Positions 8,701 to 16,853 of a DNA stretch of 64,000 nucleotides are shown here, in pieces. Made by a program: the position numbers and the translations under genes. The stretch is taken from contig NZ_CAJXYK010000021.1 of the NCBI RefSeq assembly GCF_913063425.1, positions 1-64,000 on the forward strand, given 5' to 3'. This DNA is from an uncultured Thiohalocapsa sp. (GTDB lineage Bacteria; Pseudomonadota; Gammaproteobacteria; Chromatiales; Chromatiaceae). The notes under the pieces are model-generated. The model was given only the letters and a program-made list of their open reading frames with translations. It had not been told where the DNA came from and did not search any database. The stretch's first letter is position 1; each line of letters opens with the position of its first letter.

Positions 8701-9425
8701 GTGGGCAGCAGCGGCGGCGCCGCGGGCAGGTCGCCGCCGCCCGGGCGGCTCTTCACCAGCAGCAGCGGCAGGCGGCCGTCCGGACCCGGCTCGGGCAGGT
8801 CCAGTCCACTGGCGGCGAGCCAGGCGTCCACCGCCGGCCAGACCTCGATGGCGGGGAAGCAGAAGCCGCGGGCACCCGGCGCGAAGTAGCGCAGCCGCAC
8901 CACCATGGCGGCGAAGGTGCGCGTGAGCAGGTCATCGTCCCAGATGGGCAGCGTCAGCCCGTCGCGGTCCAGCACCTCGCGCACTTCGGCGAAGGCGTGG
9001 TCGCCGATGAGGGCACGCAGGGCATCGGCGCCGAAGCGCTCGGTGTCGTCGTTGTCCTCGCGGGCGTTCTGCCAGGCGCGGGCCACCTCGGCCTCGAAGC
9101 TGCGCGCCCAGTAGTCGTGGCGCAGCCGGGCGAAGGCGCCCTCGCCCGCCGCCTGGGTGGTGGGGCTCGGCAGCAGCACCACCCAGCTGGGCAGGCGCAG
9201 CCCCTCGATGACGGACAGGGCCTCGGCGTTCTCGGTCTCCAGGCCGTACAGGAAGGCCTCCCGCTCCATCAGGTAGTACGGCAGGTCCGGGATGGGCACG
9301 CCGCGCCCTGCGGCGCCGAGCTCTTCCTCGATGAGGCGCTCGATGGCGCGCGCGTGGAACAGGAAGACCCCCTCGGCGGGCTTCAGGATCTGCTGCCGGA
9401 AGGCCTTGGCGCTGGTTGTCGGCAT
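5796..9425 (-). CDS. Large multi-domain membrane protein of unknown function (1209 residues)
   Basis: The start was set at the ATG giving MPTTSAKAFRQQILKPAEG, because the further upstream frame is arginine-rich noise. The first ~650 residues are soluble and helical, with an acidic proline-rich linker at about 255-300. A landmark (YRPGEIYIKGLQQLSAPLFG, around residue 645-665) precedes a hydrophobic region of about 350 residues with several likely membrane spans (LLVPFGAAYLILKSIDLLL, IIFLAVFVEEV, FLPAITAAFLEM, VTLTIVLLPGLFGFFVWEL). The final ~240 residues are soluble again, with CRDPNCTLKRVETGTPRF and a strand-rich end. No catalytic motif was recognised. It is transcribed divergently from the PutP symporter and convergently with the TPR remnant. 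I assign no function. Confidence 0.85.
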   Translation of the reverse strand: MPTTSAKAFRQQILKPAEGVFLFHARAIERLIEEELGAAGRGVPIPDLPYYLMEREAFLYGLETENAEALSVIEGLRLPSWVVLLPSPTTQAAGEGAFARLRHDYWARSFEAEVARAWQNAREDNDDTERFGADALRALIGDHAFAEVREVLDRDGLTLPIWDDDLLTRTFAAMVVRLRYFAPGARGFCFPAIEVWPAVDAWLAASGLDLPEPGPDGRLPLLLVKSRPGGGDLPAAPPLLPTGLPFGASDPDRPMAVADAAQVWPADAAPGTEPCERSDGPGSTRPGSDEALPPSLEAHYLTALQRGSRVRRRRGWLARLRDDLGNGLRRLAARLLFLPGLDDIGFAPAPGLAMRWHSLGLALFEYAVGCAQRAEFEGHFAVELRFLADARRLAQRMSRPARCAPAAVDLAIAEREQGAEEHLADLLAAKWKLDLATAAELRRLIGRLAAEDRRRFGSAPARTLLACLEQVLSESRSDYYRLRFVRWLFSLGRRRLMEPLPFQSLLKALRAMETARARLEEMPWPITDLERFARVLDRLTFRVSARLDEQIMPRVKQAMCKADFVPRDHRENVAAQKMQLELLDVIKQRRHLKFTDVRDIVARNILRLPDPTLSEFFRGDRLARFDRTAADALPGVYRPGEIYIKGLQQLSAPLFGTGPGRIVSRYLLVPFGAAYLILKSIDLLLELLPHHDKGFQLATFTDVMLLGGLVNIVMHTGIGRHIALSLWHGLVATLRFIFYDGLSRLMRWRPMAELLSTGLVRGVGRNIVQPLLIGTLPLAPIIFLAVFVEEVPIEPGLWLAGLAFALGTLARNTPAGRRFLDNLSTRFGLYMRRLNQALFIGLIQSLLTFFKEVTRGFSQLLHRVDEALIHHLGERLPSLALKALLAPLWRFAEALMQFYVTVLVEPQVNPVKHFPIVSIGHKLLLPFLPAITAAFLEMSDAVLPKVIAYPLVTLTIVLLPGLFGFFVWELKENWKLYQANHRAGLADASQADEAPPAVDGAEPLPVEPAAVGHHGESVRALMSRGFHSGALPKGFDRLRKVIREEMRDQQPYPQRLRRVQRHLEDVEHAFCVFFEREFTFALRERCRDPNCTLKRVETGTPRFATNLVELTVNIFPGARRDGAAGLSEQLTEQQRGEPLTLCIRLFYRAPRIRVETELTGHTERIGPYCWSLIAADLRLFAGRAGADLKTLDLGLPAAPATPGQLRAVA

Positions 9426-9751
9426 AAGTGCAGGAATTTGCGCCGATATTGCCGGGATCAACAGACGCGGCTTCGGCCGCGTCGGCGCCCGGCGCCGGGA
9501 TGACCGCATGGTAACCCTGACCACCGTCCCGCGGGTATCCGTGCGTGCTCGTCGGCACCCGGCGCCTGGGCACGGGTGCAGCGCTCGGGTCGGCACCCGC
9601 AGCCGTCGCAGTGCGCGCGGGCAGCGGTCATGAGATGCAGTGCCCGGGCAGGCATGCTAGGTTGCGGCGCACGCTGCCGAGCCCGGCGCCGGAGCGGCCA
9701 CGGCAGCGAACCGGACGTACAGCAGGACTGACGTACAGCAGGACCAAAGCC
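9426..9751. promoter_or_regulatory. Divergent intergenic region between the 1209-residue protein and putP
   Basis: The 326-bp region between two divergent starts must hold both promoters. I could not place convincing -35/-10 boxes. It contains a short direct repeat at 9714-9744, listed separately. Confidence 0.4.
9714..9744 (+). repeat. Two 15-bp direct repeats just upstream of putP
   Basis: GACGTACAGCAGGAC occurs at 9714-9728 and again at 9730-9744, separated by one T (period 16). Each copy carries an AGCAGGA that resembles a Shine-Dalgarno sequence, and the second copy lies 7 nt before the putP ATG at 9752. The duplication therefore doubles the ribosome-binding site. Confidence 0.7.
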
Positions 9752-11293
9752 ATGCCCGATTTCGACAACAACGCGGTTATCGCCACCTTCCTCGTTTATC
9801 TGGCCCTGATGCTCGGCATCGGCATCTGGGCCTACCGCAGCACCAAGAGCTCGTCGGGCTATTTCCTGGGCGGGCGCACACTCGGCCCCTGGCCCGCGGC
9901 CCTGTCCGCGGGGGCCTCGGACATGAGCGGCTGGCTGCTGCTCGGGCTGCCGGGCTTCGCGTTCCTGTCCGGGCTGGAGTCGCTGTGGCTCGCCGGCGGG
10001 CTGCTGCTCGGCACCTGGCTCAACTGGCTGCTGGTGGCCCGTAGGCTGCGGGCCTACACCTACGCCGCCGACGACGCGCTCACCATCCCGGAGTTCTTCG
10101 CCAACCGCTTCGGCGATCCCAGGCACATCCTGCAGGCGGTGGCCGCCTTCTTCGTGCTGCTGTTCTTCCTGTTCTACACCAGCTCCGGGCTGGTGGCGGC
10201 GGGCAAGCTGTTCGAGACGGTGTTCGGCTTCGACTACGAGCTCGCCGTCGTCGTCGGCACCCTGTTCGTGGTGTCGTACACCCTCTTCGGCGGCTTTCTG
10301 GCGGTGTCCTGGACCGACCTGGTCCAGGGGCTGCTGATGGCGGCGGCGCTGCTCATCGTGCCGGTGATGGCCATCAGTGCCGACGGCGGCGTCGGGCCGC
10401 TGGTGAGCACACTGACCAACCACAACCCGGAGCTGCTGACCCTGTGGCGGGACAACACCGGCGAGGCGCTGAGCGTCATTGCCATTGTGTCGCTGGCGGC
10501 CTGGGGGCTCGGCTATTTCGGCCAGCCGCACATCCTGGCCCGCTTCGCCGGCATCCGCTCCACCGCGGACGTGCCCATGGCCCGGCGCATCGCCGTCAGC
10601 TGGACCGCCCTCAGCATGGGCGGCGCGGTGCTGGTGGGACTCGCCGGTGCGGCCTGGATCCAGACCAACGCCGGCGGCGAGCTGGGCGACGCCGAGACCA
10701 TTTTCATGGTGCTGGTGAACGCGCTGTTCCATCCCGTCATCGCGGGCGTCCTGCTGGCGGCCATCCTCGCCGCCATCATGTCCACCGCGGACTCGCAGCT
10801 GCTGGTGTCGTCGTCGGCGCTGGCGGAGGACTTCTACCGCAAGCTGCTGCGCCCGCAGGCGGCGCAGTGGGAGATCGTGGCGGTCGGCCGCCTCGCCGTG
10901 GTGGTACTGGCGCTGATTGCGCTGCTGCTGGCCTTCGACCCCGAGAGCACCGTGCTCGGCCTGGTGGGCTACGCCTGGGCGGGCTTCGGTGCGGCCTTCG
11001 GCCCGGTGCTGGTGCTGAGCCTGTACTGGCGGCGCATGAACTGGGCCGGGGCGCTCGCGGGCGTCATCGTCGGCGGTGTCACCGTGGTGGTCTACAAGCA
11101 GCTCTCAGGCGGCCCCTTCGGCATCTTCGAGCTCTACGAGATCGTCCCGGGCGTGCTCTTCGCGACCCTTGCCATCGTCGCCGCAAGCCTGCTGACGGCG
11201 GCCCCCGCGCCGGCGGTGAGCGGCGGCTTCGACCGCTTCCGCGCCGGCCTGATGAAGGCGCGGGCGGGCGAGCGTGCCGCGGTGGCGGGCTGA
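9752..11293 (+). CDS. putP: Sodium/proline symporter (PutP-type, SSS family)
   Basis: The 513-residue inner-membrane transporter is expected to have 13 membrane spans. The start MPDFDNNAVIATFLVYLALM matches the family N-terminus and follows an AGCAGGA. Sodium:solute symporter landmarks are present: YFLGGRTLGPWPAALSAGASDMSGWLLLG (spans 2-3, ions and substrate), AYTYAADDALTIPEFFANRFGD, GYFGQPHILARFAGIRS, and STADSQLLVSSSALAEDFYR. These match PutP, which couples Na+ to L-proline uptake. Length is near the ~500-residue norm. Proline serves as osmolyte or nutrient, which fits a salt-adapted host together with the BCCT transporter near 47 kb. No putA is adjacent, so the transport role is osmotic or scavenging by inference. 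Confidence 0.93.
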   Translation: MPDFDNNAVIATFLVYLALMLGIGIWAYRSTKSSSGYFLGGRTLGPWPAALSAGASDMSGWLLLGLPGFAFLSGLESLWLAGGLLLGTWLNWLLVARRLRAYTYAADDALTIPEFFANRFGDPRHILQAVAAFFVLLFFLFYTSSGLVAAGKLFETVFGFDYELAVVVGTLFVVSYTLFGGFLAVSWTDLVQGLLMAAALLIVPVMAISADGGVGPLVSTLTNHNPELLTLWRDNTGEALSVIAIVSLAAWGLGYFGQPHILARFAGIRSTADVPMARRIAVSWTALSMGGAVLVGLAGAAWIQTNAGGELGDAETIFMVLVNALFHPVIAGVLLAAILAAIMSTADSQLLVSSSALAEDFYRKLLRPQAAQWEIVAVGRLAVVVLALIALLLAFDPESTVLGLVGYAWAGFGAAFGPVLVLSLYWRRMNWAGALAGVIVGGVTVVVYKQLSGGPFGIFELYEIVPGVLFATLAIVAASLLTAAPAPAVSGGFDRFRAGLMKARAGERAAVAG

Positions 11294-11392
11294 AGTCCGC
11301 CTGCCCCGGGGTGCCGACTGAAGTGGGCGTACCCAGGGCGACGGCCCAGCTGTTGCCGCAGGGCTGCGCCAGCGCCGCGCGCCCGTTCGGGC

Positions 11393-12694
11393 TCAGTGAA
11401 TGCTGGGCGTCTGCCGGTCGCGCTCGATGGCGAAGTCGAGCCCAGCGAGCACCTCGTGGTACTTCTCCACCAGCTCCACCTGGTCGCTTGCACCGATGAA
11501 GACCTGGGCGAGCTCGAAGCTGTACTGATCCTGGCCCTGGAGCTCCTTCAGGTGCTGGCCCGGCTCAACGGCGATGCGGACGACGGTGCCCGGCTGGCGC
11601 TCGGTGACGGCAGCGATGGCCGCCGCATCCGGCACCCGGGTGACGCGGCCGGCATCCGGTGTGCGCACCATGAAATGCCCGGCGACATTGAAATGACCGG
11701 CCCGCTCCAGCGGCGCCGGCTTGCGACCCAGGGCCAGGTCCAGCATGACCGCGTGGTGGGAGATGCCCGCCACCTTCTCGAACATGTCCGTGTGTGCCTG
11801 GGAGATGCGCGGGTTGATCTCCAACAGCCAGATATGGTCTGCGCTCTGGTCGTAGTACAGCTCCACGTTGAAGGGGCTGTCGTCGAGGCCGATGGCCCCC
11901 ACCGCGAGCCGGGCGACGTCGATCATCCGGTGCTGGATCTCCAGCGGCAGCGACGACGGATACTGATAACGGTTGAACGATGAACCGCCCGGGTTGCGGA
12001 CGCTGTCGATGACGCCGTAGACGACGACATTGCCCGCGTGCACATAGCCCTCCAGCGTGCACTGGGCACCGCCGATGGGGGTCTCGGCGACAAAGGTCTC
12101 GGGCATCTCCACGATTTCCGCCGGCAGGTCGAACATCCGCAGCAGATCGCGGAAGGGCTCCACGATGCGCGACTGCCCCCGGCGGCAGATGTCCATGACG
12201 CTGCGGAAGTGGTATGCGTCGCTGATCTGGAAGGCCAGGTACGACCGGAAGGACTTGATGGGCTTGATCCAGAACGGCGGCATCAGCTGGAGCCTGCCGT
12301 AGGCATCGTCGTCCATAGGGTCGAAGGCGCGGAACGCGGGGATGTGCTGCGACACGGCCTTCTGCTGTTCCAGGCGGCTCCAGTATTTGTGCTCGCACTT
12401 GAGCATCGGCGTCAGCGCCGGCCCCGGCAGGCCGAAGCGCTCCGCAAGGATGGGCACGAACAAGCTCCCCGGGAAGTCCCAGTAGGACGCCACAGCATCG
12501 ATGCGGCCCTCGAAGCCCTCCATGGTGCGCACGGCCTTGTCGATGAGTGCGGGGACATCGTAGCTCGATACGTGGCGGATATCGCTCACGTCGAGTGCGG
12601 CATGGAATTCGCACTCCCGGGCCGTGGGTACCCGCTTCAGCTTCTCCAGGTTGAAGGGGTCGAGGCCGACGATGAAGACGTTGCGTTTTGGCAT
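11393..12694 (-). CDS. ATP-grasp domain carboxylate-amine/thiol ligase-like protein
   Basis: This 433-residue protein starts at MPKRNVFIVGLDPFNLEK behind a GGGAG ribosome site. The fold is ATP-grasp, as in carbamoyl-phosphate synthase or biotin carboxylase: an N-terminal pre-ATP-grasp domain, a lysine-bearing strand (FWIKPIKSFRS), a clamp region, and the metal/ATP signature HIWLLEINPRISQAHTD (E-x-N-P-R). Such enzymes activate a carboxylate as an acyl-phosphate and join it to an amine, thiol or another nucleophile. The substrate cannot be read from the sequence. It lies 89 bp downstream of a CocE/NonD hydrolase on the same strand, so the pair may build and break the same amide or ester. Confidence 0.85.
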   Translation of the reverse strand: MPKRNVFIVGLDPFNLEKLKRVPTARECEFHAALDVSDIRHVSSYDVPALIDKAVRTMEGFEGRIDAVASYWDFPGSLFVPILAERFGLPGPALTPMLKCEHKYWSRLEQQKAVSQHIPAFRAFDPMDDDAYGRLQLMPPFWIKPIKSFRSYLAFQISDAYHFRSVMDICRRGQSRIVEPFRDLLRMFDLPAEIVEMPETFVAETPIGGAQCTLEGYVHAGNVVVYGVIDSVRNPGGSSFNRYQYPSSLPLEIQHRMIDVARLAVGAIGLDDSPFNVELYYDQSADHIWLLEINPRISQAHTDMFEKVAGISHHAVMLDLALGRKPAPLERAGHFNVAGHFMVRTPDAGRVTRVPDAAAIAAVTERQPGTVVRIAVEPGQHLKELQGQDQYSFELAQVFIGASDQVELVEKYHEVLAGLDFAIERDRQTPSIH

Positions 12695-12783
12695 GTTGGG
12701 CTCCCGGTTGCATCGGTCCTCCCTGCGGTGGCTGCATTTTGCGGCGGGCGGCGACGCGGCCCTGGGCTCGCCCACCCTGGCGG

Positions 12784-14841
12784 TCACATCAGATCGCGCG
12801 GGATGGCTTCGTCCCAGCTCTTCGCAAATACCCGCACATCGCCCTCGTAGGCATCCAGCGTCGCGCGGATCAGGAAATGCGTGGGCGTGGACGTGAGCAC
12901 GGTGCGGGTGACGCTGCGCACGGACCAATCGTCGGCGCCCGCAACGCCGGTGCGCTCGAAGCGGCGCTCGTGCACCACCTCGCCGCGCACGCTGTCGTAG
13001 CGCTCGTTGCTGTAGCTCCAGCACTCCTCGACGTTGCGCCCGAACGCCAGGCCGATGTCGTCCAGGCGCACTCGGGCGTCGTTGTTGACCACGTCCAGGG
13101 CCACCTCGTTGGTGGCCAGGTTGTGGCGGACGGTCCAGTGGCGCTCCGCCGGCACCAGCAGGGTGTGCGCGGGCGCCGGCGCCGTGCGCGGCTGGCCCAG
13201 GTCGCGCAGCTCGGCGTCACCCGGGCGTGGCTCGCGCACCGGCAGGAACAGCCGGCAGCCTGCGGTGTAGAGCGTCAGGCGCACCGGCGCAGGCGGCGGC
13301 CAGGCCAGCGGGAAGTAGGAGCTGGAGACGGCGAGCCGGATGCGATGCCCAGCGAAGAAGCGCTGGCCGATGTCGTTCAGCTGCACCCGCACCCGATACC
13401 GGTGCCCGGGCGTGAGCGGCTCGGGGCTCTCGTGGCCGTCGCGATGGGTGAGGTTCAGCACGCCGAAGGTGACGCGCGTGGCGCGGTCGTCCGGGCCCAT
13501 GTCGGACAGGCGCACGGCCACCATAGCCACCGGCTGGTCGGCGGCCAGCTCCAGCTCCACCTCCGGGGCGCCCAGGATGGACAGGTCCTCCGCCAGGGGC
13601 TCGGTGTCGAACACCAGCGCGCCGCCGTCCTCCAGGCGCTGGTCCGACGGCAGGTCTGTGGTCTCGGCATAGGAGCACCACTTGCCGGCGAACAGCCCGA
13701 CGCTTAAGGGGCTCTTGATGCTGAGCGCCGCGCCGGCGGGGCTGGCGCCGTCGTCATCCGGCACCAGGGCCGCGCGGGCGAGCCGGTAGGTCTGCTGCGA
13801 CACCTCGGGGCTGGGCCAGGTGGACTCCGCCACCCAGCGGCCGGTGGTTTCGGGCGAGAAGGGGTCGCGGCGGTCCAGCATCCAGGCGCGCAGCATCGGA
13901 TCCTGCTCGACGCCGCGGTCGATACCCTTGAGCCACTGGTCCCACCAGCGCACGCATTCACCCAGGAAATCGATGGCCGGGCCGGGCCCGCCCATGTGCG
14001 GATACTTGTGTCCCCAGGGCCCCACCAGCCCGCGCCGGGGCACCGACAGGTGCTCCAACAGCCGGAACACGGTGTTGGAGTAGCCGTCCGCCCAGCCGCT
14101 CACGGCCATCACGGGCACTTCGATGGCGCCGTAGTCCTCGCACACCGAGGCGTGCTTCCAGAACGCGGTGCGGCGCTGGTGCTCAAGCCAGTGCTTGATC
14201 CAGAGCCCGCTGCCCTCCAGGCGCTCCAGCCACATCTCCCGCCAGCGCGGGCCCACCACGTCCGGGTCCGGTGGGCAGGAATTGAAGCCGAACATGGTGG
14301 AGGCCCAGGACAGGTTATCCGTCAGCAGGCACCCGCCCATGTAGTGCACGTCGTCGGCATAGCGGTCGTCCGAGGAGCAGACGGAGATGACGGCGCCCAG
14401 CTCCGGCGGCTGAAGGGCGGCGATCTGAAGCCCGTTGAAGCCGCCCCAGGACAGCCCGAACAGCCCCACCTTGCCGCTGCACCAGGGCTGCGCGGCGATC
14501 CAGCGCAGCACCTCCAGGCCGTCCTGGAGCTCCTGCTCCAGATACTCGTCCCGCAGCACGCCCTCCGAATCACCGCTGCCGCGCAGATCCACGCGCACGC
14601 CGGCATAGCCGTGGCGGGCGAAGAAGCCGTGGACCTCGGCGTCGCGAACGGCCTTGTGATCCCGCTTGCGGTAGGGAATGTACTCCAGCACCGCCGGCAC
14701 CGGATTGGTCTCGGCATCCGGCGGCAGCCACAGCTTGGCCGCCAGCGAGCAGCCGTCTGATAGCGTGATCCAGACGTTGTCGATGACCTGCGGCTCGCCG
14801 CTGGAGACGGGCTCATTGGACAGGCCCGGATGCTCAGACAT
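12784..14841 (-). CDS. CocE/NonD family alpha/beta hydrolase (X-Pro dipeptidyl-peptidase-like)
   Basis: The 685-residue enzyme has an N-terminal alpha/beta-hydrolase domain (residues ~25-330) and a C-terminal jelly-roll domain, the architecture of cocaine esterase and X-Pro dipeptidyl-peptidases. The nucleophile elbow GLSWGGF carries Ser131. The acid is in SGWADGYSN and the catalytic histidine in GPWGHKYPHMGG. An oxyanion-hole tyrosine lies in EYIPYRKRD. The start MSEHPGLSNEPVSS was chosen because upstream sequence is not protein-like. No signal peptide is seen, so it is probably cytoplasmic. Substrate is an ester or amide of unknown identity. It precedes the ATP-grasp gene by 89 bp and is probably its operon partner. 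Confidence 0.92.
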   Translation of the reverse strand: MSEHPGLSNEPVSSGEPQVIDNVWITLSDGCSLAAKLWLPPDAETNPVPAVLEYIPYRKRDHKAVRDAEVHGFFARHGYAGVRVDLRGSGDSEGVLRDEYLEQELQDGLEVLRWIAAQPWCSGKVGLFGLSWGGFNGLQIAALQPPELGAVISVCSSDDRYADDVHYMGGCLLTDNLSWASTMFGFNSCPPDPDVVGPRWREMWLERLEGSGLWIKHWLEHQRRTAFWKHASVCEDYGAIEVPVMAVSGWADGYSNTVFRLLEHLSVPRRGLVGPWGHKYPHMGGPGPAIDFLGECVRWWDQWLKGIDRGVEQDPMLRAWMLDRRDPFSPETTGRWVAESTWPSPEVSQQTYRLARAALVPDDDGASPAGAALSIKSPLSVGLFAGKWCSYAETTDLPSDQRLEDGGALVFDTEPLAEDLSILGAPEVELELAADQPVAMVAVRLSDMGPDDRATRVTFGVLNLTHRDGHESPEPLTPGHRYRVRVQLNDIGQRFFAGHRIRLAVSSSYFPLAWPPPAPVRLTLYTAGCRLFLPVREPRPGDAELRDLGQPRTAPAPAHTLLVPAERHWTVRHNLATNEVALDVVNNDARVRLDDIGLAFGRNVEECWSYSNERYDSVRGEVVHERRFERTGVAGADDWSVRSVTRTVLTSTPTHFLIRATLDAYEGDVRVFAKSWDEAIPRDLM

Positions 14842-15818
14842 GCGCTGTCTCCCAAGTCTTTCCCGCAGGCGCCCGCGCTCGCCAAGCCGTGCGCAAACCG
14901 CTGGCGTCGCCGAGCGCCCATCGGATCGAAGCCTGATCACAGCATAGCAATCGGGCCGGCGCTTGAGGCTGATACCGAGCTGCGCGCACTGCCTTCGGCG
15001 GCACGACCTTGGTCCACCGGCACTGCCGGAAGCTCCGATCCGCCGCCGGGTGCAGGGACGGCCGCGTGCATGTCCACGCCTTCCTGCCCTGCCTGATCCA
15101 GGGGCTGCCTGCCGAGGCCACGGCATCGTGCCGGGGCGGTTGCGGGGCTCGTGCTCAAGCTCGGCCCTTCACGTGCCCAGCGAGCAACAATGTCATCAGG
15201 CTCTGCGGTGACCTCGCCCGCACCTCTACGCCGCGCCCCCCGGCACCACGCTGCGGCGCACAGCTCCGCCCCACCCAGAAACCGCCAGCAAGCTCTGGGT
15301 AATACCCCGAACCTGCTCAGTACCACTTGGAACAGGCTCAGCAGACTGTTTGGCTGACTTTACAGTGCCGAATGGAGTTGGCGCTTGGTGTCTGCGACAT
15401 AACTGTCTGTTGTCGCGCCGCTATATCTCCAGTTACGACGACGGCCGATGCCTTACTCAAAAGCCCATGGACTCCTTAATCAGGCTGTCTCCCATTGCCA
15501 TTTGAGTAATAGTCCTGTGCTCTGTAACTGCATGCTTACAACTCCTTGATCTGCATTGCAGCCCGGCACGGCAACGACCAGCTCGACCCCGCGCTTCACC
15601 ACCTTCCATCGCCTGGATTGCGCCATCGGTGACGCCTTGCGCCCGTCCCATCAGTATCGGCATGGCTGTTGCTGACTCCGTCACGCGGGACCGCCACTGC
15701 GAACGCATGGCGCTGTCCAACTTCGGAAGACCAAACGGGGGGCATGCGCTCGATTGCGCCCGCCCCGAAGCCGAACAGCTTCCGTCAAGTCCGCTTCCAA
15801 CAGGCAATGGAGCAAGCA
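14842..15818. other. Long intergenic region without a recognisable gene (977 bp)
   Basis: No frame reads as protein. The left part (14842-15340) is GC-rich. The stretch from about 15360 to 15540 is AT-richer and probably contains the promoter of the PEP-CTERM gene at 15819. I looked for a sigma-54 GG-N10-GC element, expected if a PrsK/PrsR pair controls PEP-CTERM genes, and found none that fits. Confidence 0.4.
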
Positions 15819-16685
15819 ATGAAATCAGTGCTACTGGCTATCGCGGTGGTGACCGCGGCAGCGTCCACGAGTGCCCACGCGTTGATCCTGACCGCTTTTG
15901 GAGGGTTCGTTCAGACCACACACAGTGGGTTCCCTGACGCACCCGAAGACGATCCGTTTCTCTACTGGGGTTGCGGGGACCCCGGCGCTTCTACCGGCGA
16001 TCCGCTCTGCACCAGTGTCAGCTGGGGCAATCCGACAGGGGAAGGCGGTCCGTTCGATGGTCAAAGCGCGGCGTCGATCAATGTCTTCGGGAAGACCATC
16101 GGCACCGTGGAAGCCCCCGGGGCCGAGCAAGACACGCCTCAAATAAACCAGATCGTGATCGACCCAAACACGCTCGGTGAAGCCTTTGTGCTGGGCACGC
16201 TGACGCACTTCAACGAGCCGATCACCGGTGACCCCGACCCCGATCCCGATACCGGTCTGGACAACGGTTTCATCGGCACTGTCAACGTCGAATATGACTT
16301 TTCTATCAGCGACGGTTTCTACACTGAGGATTTCTCTGAAGTCTTCGAACTGGTTTTCAACGAGACGCTGAACTCTCTGACCGGCGACGATTGTCCGACT
16401 GAAGTCATCAACGGCGAGTGCGCGGACAGCTTCCAATTTTTCGGCGCCGACAGCATCGACTTCACCCTGGGCACGCAGAAGTATACGATCGAAGTGATCG
16501 GTTTCTGTGACACCGATGCCCTCGAAAGCTGCGATCCCGACGGTCTCTTCATCAGCGCCGAAGGCGAAGACAACGTCGGTTTCGTTCTGGAGGTCAAGCA
16601 GGTACCTGTCCCCGGTGCCTTGGCGTTGGTCAGTGCCGGTCTGATCGGTCTCGGCTTCGCACGCCGCCGGCAGATGAAGGTCTGA
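15819..16685 (+). CDS. PEP-CTERM protein, THxN type
   Basis: The 288-residue exported protein starts at MKSVLLAIAVVTAAASTSAHA, a signal peptide, behind a GGAG. The C-terminus has the tripartite exosortase-sorting signal: a short VPVPGALAL motif, a hydrophobic span (ALVSAGLIGLGF) and a basic tail (ARRRQMKV). The body contains LGTLTHFNEPI, with T129-H130-F131-N132 forming the THxN signature of a known PEP-CTERM subfamily. The mature part is very acidic and low in lysine, typical of extracellular proteins of halophiles. Exosortase (EpsH/XrtA) would cleave it and link it to the envelope or extracellular matrix. It lies just upstream of the surface-glycan cluster, which agrees with the known coupling of PEP-CTERM proteins to exopolysaccharide. 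Confidence 0.88.
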   Translation: MKSVLLAIAVVTAAASTSAHALILTAFGGFVQTTHSGFPDAPEDDPFLYWGCGDPGASTGDPLCTSVSWGNPTGEGGPFDGQSAASINVFGKTIGTVEAPGAEQDTPQINQIVIDPNTLGEAFVLGTLTHFNEPITGDPDPDPDTGLDNGFIGTVNVEYDFSISDGFYTEDFSEVFELVFNETLNSLTGDDCPTEVINGECADSFQFFGADSIDFTLGTQKYTIEVIGFCDTDALESCDPDGLFISAEGEDNVGFVLEVKQVPVPGALALVSAGLIGLGFARRRQMKV

Positions 16686-16688
16686 CGA

Positions 16689-16735
16689 CACGGCGCCGCG
16701 CCGTGCCTGCCGGGTGCAAGGGACCGCACCCGGCA
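16689..16735 (+). terminator. Two consecutive hairpins after the PEP-CTERM gene
   Basis: The first is a 7-bp stem, CACGGCG (16689-16695) with CGCCGTG (16699-16705). The second is a 10-bp stem, TGCCGGGTGC (16708-16717) with GCACCCGGCA (16726-16735). Neither is followed by a T run, so this may be a protective 3' structure or a weak terminator separating this gene from the glycan cluster. Confidence 0.5.
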
Positions 16736-16853
16736 AGCCCGGACCGACCCACCGCCCCCTGGTGTCTTGACCGCCCTGCACTGTCTCAGGACTTACGCGC
16801 CGTATGCAGCGGCGTTCGCCTGATCCCAGAGCACCCGCCCGGCACTGACACTG

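Noticed and set aside
15340-15818. Sigma-54 promoter for the PEP-CTERM gene
   Set aside because: The best candidate (near 15371) has the wrong spacing between GG and GC.
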